DNA of 64,000 nt. It comes from Merluccius polli. Taxonomy: Eukaryota > Chordata > Actinopteri > Gadiformes > Merlucciidae. This document shows positions 60,667-64,000 of the stretch, one piece after another; position 1 is the stretch's first letter; each line of letters begins with the position of its first letter. The notes beneath the pieces were generated by a model. The model was not told where the DNA came from, ran no database searches, and was given only the letters and a program-made list of their open reading frames with translations. The DNA is taken from assembly GCA_030340625.1 (NCBI GenBank), contig JAOPHQ010005429.1, forward strand, positions 110,001-174,000, written 5' to 3'. Both the position numbers and the translations under genes were made by a program.

Positions 60667-62062
60667 TTGTCATGAAGTAACCCATGTTGCATTTTGTATT
60701 TACTTGCGGAGTAAAAAAAGTACCAATTTTAAATGAGTGCAAAACATATTTATTTCTATGCCTTACAAATACTTGCAGTTAACATTGAGAAAATACATAC
60801 AACAATCTTTAGCGTGCGTGTCAACAACGTACTGTACATGTTTATAGTTTATAGACCACCAGTCCCATAACATATGGCTTTGATGCTTTTCACAAATGTC
60901 AAGTGAAGGGAAACAACCTCAAACACATCAACAATTGTATGATCCAGTGTTTTCATGAAACAAGTTCACATGATAACTGGTAAGACACTCTACCATAAAC
61001 ATATGTATTTTTTTTAAACCACTATGTAAACTACAATTGAAATGGAAATGTCACGGAATCACTTGATTGGCCAATGGTTGAGCTGACAGACGGTACAGAA
61101 AATATACATTCAGCTTATTTGGTACATTATTTTCTTTTGCGCATGAAAATGTAAACATAACAATGTAAAGCATGGGTAAACATCTAACATAACATATATC
61201 CAATAAATATAATTATCATATACAAAAATCTGGAAAAATATGCATATTTTTGTAGCAAACATTACACTGTCTCTTACACACAAGAAAAAGCTCAGCTCTA
61301 GGCAAAATATTTTGTAGTTAAACTACAATTCAACTTTGTTCAAACAAAAGCCCTTATGACCGAAATATGACAACCACAAGTACATCTTAAAGAACTTCAT
61401 TTCAACACAATTGTTTTTCACTAATAATGTAGGGCAACAAAACAAGGCGAGGCACCAAAGAGGGCGTCAAAAAGCGCCGGACAAATAAAAAAACAGTGCG
61501 CTCTTATCAACAAATACATTCCAACATGAAAAACAAAACTGTTACTCAATGACAAATATGTGATGACTCAGATATACCCATTGTTACTACTTGGTTCATG
61601 TTGAGTTTTCAAAATATACAGCAGGTGCCTATTCTATATGTATTTCAACATCAACAGCATGTGCTACGAGACTGGTTGCACAGTGTAACAAACTTCAGTT
61701 TACATCGAAAGCTGAACTACGTTGTACTACTTTGTACTATGTGAATTCTCATACTGTGTAAAGGTACAATGAGCTGGAAAAAGTGCAAATTCATGACCAA
61801 AAACTACATTTAGATTGATGTCTGCATATTCTGGTATATATACGAGTCTTGCATGATGCTTCAATGCAGTTTAATCACTAGACTTGTTGTTATATCACTA
61901 TTAATATTGATATACTACTGACTGCAGCAAGCAACGGCTTCGTTTTGACTGCTGGAGAACAGTTACATGTTAGTAATACACTGATTACACATAAAGCAAG
62001 CATAAGTTGAAGCTTCTCTATTTAGTAACCATTAAGTAAAGCGCAATAAGTATAGTACAGGT
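60667..62062 (-). other. shared 3' flank: ttll9 and fam217b-like convergent ends
   Basis: The two genes are tail-to-tail, 1.4 kb apart between stop codons. The region is AT-rich and uniform without element borders, as expected of a 3' UTR. For the minus-strand gene a poly(A) signal AATAAA (plus-strand tttatt, 60749-60754) lies about 1.3 kb after its stop. No clear AATAAA was found close after the ttll9 stop. Confidence 0.5.
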
Positions 62063-63821
62063 TTACTTAGCTACGAAGTGCACATTTTTTGCTTTGCCAT
62101 TGGGCTTACTACCAGGTAGTGGTTTAGAGAGAGATGGCAGCTCTTTCGCTGTTCTCTTCATGCTGGCTTTTGTGGCCGTTCCTCCTGTCTCCGTTTTATG
62201 CCAGTCCCGCTCTGCTTTCTTGGCAGCGTTCAGCTCTCGTTTCCCTCCAGAAGTGATCCGTTTCTCAACGTTGGGGCCTTTAGTGCCACCACTGCCGGGC
62301 TCCTTCTTCACATCCGTCTCCGAGTTGGCTCTAATGCGACTCTTCTTCTGCTGACCTCTGGCAGTAGTGACCTGGCCACTGCTAGTAACCTGGCTACCAC
62401 CACCACTAGCAACCTGGCTACCACCACCAACAGCGCTAGCAACCTGGCTACCACCACTGCCACTGCTAGCAACCTGGCTACCACCACCAACAGCGCTAGC
62501 AACCTGGCTACCACCACTGCCACTGCTAGCAACCTGGCTACCACCACCACTAGCAACCTGGCTACCACCACCAACAGCGCTAGCAACCTGGCTACCACCA
62601 CTGCCACTGCTAGCAACCTGGCTACCACCACCCCCCCCACCGCTAGCGGCCTGGCTACCACCACCACTAGCTCCTGGTTCCTGGTGGTGGGGCTTCCGGA
62701 CATTTCCCGCCGACTGCATCTGTTTGACATGACTCTTTGCTGTCGACGGGCTAACAGCCGTCTGCGCACCACCACCACCTCCTCCTCCTTGCCCTCCGGC
62801 GGCCCTGCCATCTGAAGAGGTGGCCCGGCTTTCACTGCTGCTGCGCTTGGAGGGCGCCCCGGCCCTGGACCTGCGCTCCATCAGAGGACTGAGACGTGAG
62901 TGGCGCTGGTAGGCGTATGGCGAGCAGCTCCCGTTGCACAGCGGGTAGCGGATGTGACACTGGGGGCAGACGGGGTAGCGGCTCTGCTGCTGGGTGGAGG
63001 CAGGTGACGTAGGCGTGTTAAGGGACACAAAGGGTGGTGCTCTCTGGCCCTGTCGCGGCCCCTTGGGAGAGTTGAGGCGGGTCGGGGGGGCGGTGTGAGG
63101 CCTTGGCGAGTGGGCCGCCGCCGCCGCCGCAGTGGAGGACGGGAACCCCAGCTGCCTGTGACGGCTCCCGGCCGTGCGGCTGCTCTCCGCCTGCACCGTC
63201 TGGATCTGGTGCCACTCCAGCTGCAGCAGGCGCTCCAAGTACTTCTCCAGCGGCCCCACGGGCTTGGGCCTGGGTGCGCTGCGGCCCTCGGTGTGGAGGA
63301 ACACGGCCAGCTGCCGCAGGCTCCAGCTGTTGAAGGGGGGAGGCAGGAAGTCTGGGTAGCTGAAGGCGGGCCTCTCCGCGTCGCCGTTGCTGCCGTCGTC
63401 CTCCACCTCGCCCACGGCCCCACAGGGCCCCGGGAAGTCTGGCGGGAAGTCACTGGTGTTGATGACCTCGGCCCTCAGGTCGAGGTGAGGGGGAGTGCAG
63501 GGGGTGCAGGGGGAGGGGAGGATGGGCAGCCGCTCGGAGTCGGACAGGTCGCTGGCGCTGTCCGTGTCATCCTCCTTCTGGTTGTAGTGGCGGTGCAGCG
63601 CCTCCGGTGTGGGGGCCGGGGAGCGCATCGGCATGTGGCGCAGACCGGAGATGGGGGAGAGGGGCAGGGAGAGGGCCCTTCGGCTTTTGCCCATCCTACT
63701 CCGATTCTGGTCCGCGTCGTCGCAGCACGGCGCCAACCGGCGCATTTCCCGCTTCTCCTCTTTCCTTCGCGTGGAAGAGTGCTTTGGTTCTTGAGGTTTA
63801 ACGGGTCCCTCGTCTTGAGGG
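62063..63821 (-). CDS. fam217b: fam217b-like, large 3' coding exon
   Basis: The exon starts after ctgtttttacag (63821) with one base completing a split codon and is open to the TAA at 62065-62063. The Met at 63745 is internal in this frame, not necessarily the start. Key blocks match human FAM217B as I recall it: SASDLSDSERLPI, LDLRAE, YPDFLPPPFNSW, then LEKYLERLLQLEW and QTVQAE. An RP-rich middle with a Cys cluster (PVCPQCHIRYPLCNGSC) follows, then a Gly/Ser-Gln-Val-Ala repeat and a basic C-terminus. The molecular function of FAM217B is not known to me. Overlapping open frames on both strands are by-products of GC-rich repeats. Confidence 0.85.
62377..62665 (-). repeat. in-frame coding minisatellite (GGSQVAS repeats) in fam217b-like gene
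   Basis: About ten copies of a GGSQVAS-type heptad with SGSG, AVGG or GGGG linkers are encoded; at DNA level the plus strand reads gctagcaacctggctaccacc with short variable inserts. All indels between units are multiples of three. The repeat lies between the conserved FAM217 block and the basic tail. Confidence 0.92.
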
Positions 63822-63931
63822 CTGTAAAAACAGGTTTTTGCGTGAGGGAAACCATGGCAAAAGGTGACAGCAGGGGTTTAACCTCCCCGAGACGCGCACG
63901 GTGAATTTCAAGTACCATTACTTTAAATTAC

Positions 63932-64000
63932 CTTGAGAGTTTGCTGGTGTTTCTTGTGGCGGCAGCTTTGACCTTGCCGCCTCCTCTTGACTGCGTTCCC
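63932..64000 (-). CDS. fam217b: fam217b-like, partial upstream exon
   Basis: The donor ctctcaag/gtaatt puts the exon end at 63932. The frame that joins the large exon (two bases of a Ser codon carried over) is open to the window edge and reads GGGKVKAAATRNTSKLS, a basic, Ser/Thr-containing segment. The exon continues beyond 64000, and the start codon is not in the window. Confidence 0.65.

Noticed and set aside
62198..62815. Plus-strand open frame of 205 codons (LATTT repeats) opposite fam217b
   Set aside because: It is the antisense of the coding minisatellite; the minus-strand frame is the one with conserved FAM217 motifs and splice sites.
63095..63904. Plus-strand open frame of 269 codons
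   Set aside because: It runs antisense to the GC-rich conserved part of the fam217b-like exon and crosses its splice acceptor; no recognised domain.

Overview
The window reads as nuclear DNA of a teleost fish. Small exons sit in large introns. There are many long dinucleotide, trinucleotide and poly-G/C runs, fish-type SINEs (the tail beginning GTCGCTTTGGA), and nonautonomous hAT, TTAA-type and Harbinger DNA transposons. It holds spliced genes whose human counterparts, as I recall, all lie on chromosome 20 (EPB41L1, EDN3, TTLL9, FAM217B). I cannot name the species.

Layout. From 1 to about 24.7 kb is the 5' part of epb41l1 (band 4.1-like protein, 4.1N) on the minus strand. Two coding exons (4706-4794 with the start codon, and 4191-4340 reaching the start of the FERM domain) are present; the rest of the gene lies beyond the left edge. 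A GC-rich block at 24.69-25.02 kb is a candidate promoter and first exon. The intron between holds a LINE fragment (8.55-9.29 kb), a tandem segmental duplication (9.5-11.7 and 12.4-17.7 kb) whose second copy carries three later insertions, and a pentanucleotide satellite (18.97-19.7 kb). From 25 to 42.4 kb I see no certain gene. This stretch holds simple repeats, SINEs, a TTAA-flanked transposon inserted in a SINE, a Harbinger 5' fragment and a degraded endogenous retrovirus LTR/gag remnant.

From 42.77 to 51.07 kb is edn3 (preproendothelin-3), minus strand: exon 1 gives the signal peptide, exon 2 the mature endothelin, exon 3 the big-endothelin tail and the endothelin-like peptide, plus a probable last exon. 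From 56.59 to 60.67 kb is a complete 14-exon ttll9 (tubulin polyglutamylase-like, 435 residues) on the plus strand, with a good RFX X-box 83 bp before its start codon. From 62.06 kb to the right edge is a fam217b-like gene on the minus strand, tail-to-tail with ttll9, with an in-frame Gly/Ser-Gln-Val-Ala repeat.

The genes do not form a pathway; their proximity reflects chromosome history. I found no CRISPR array, operon or obviously new molecular system. The most interesting material is the set of transposon insertions that can be read against preserved empty sites, a hairpin minisatellite unit shared by two unrelated transposons, the altered cysteine spacing in the edn3 endothelin-like peptide, the ttll9 X-box, and a promoter-like cluster beside the edn3 3' end. 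All exon calls were made by reading splice sites and translation by eye; no alignment was run.
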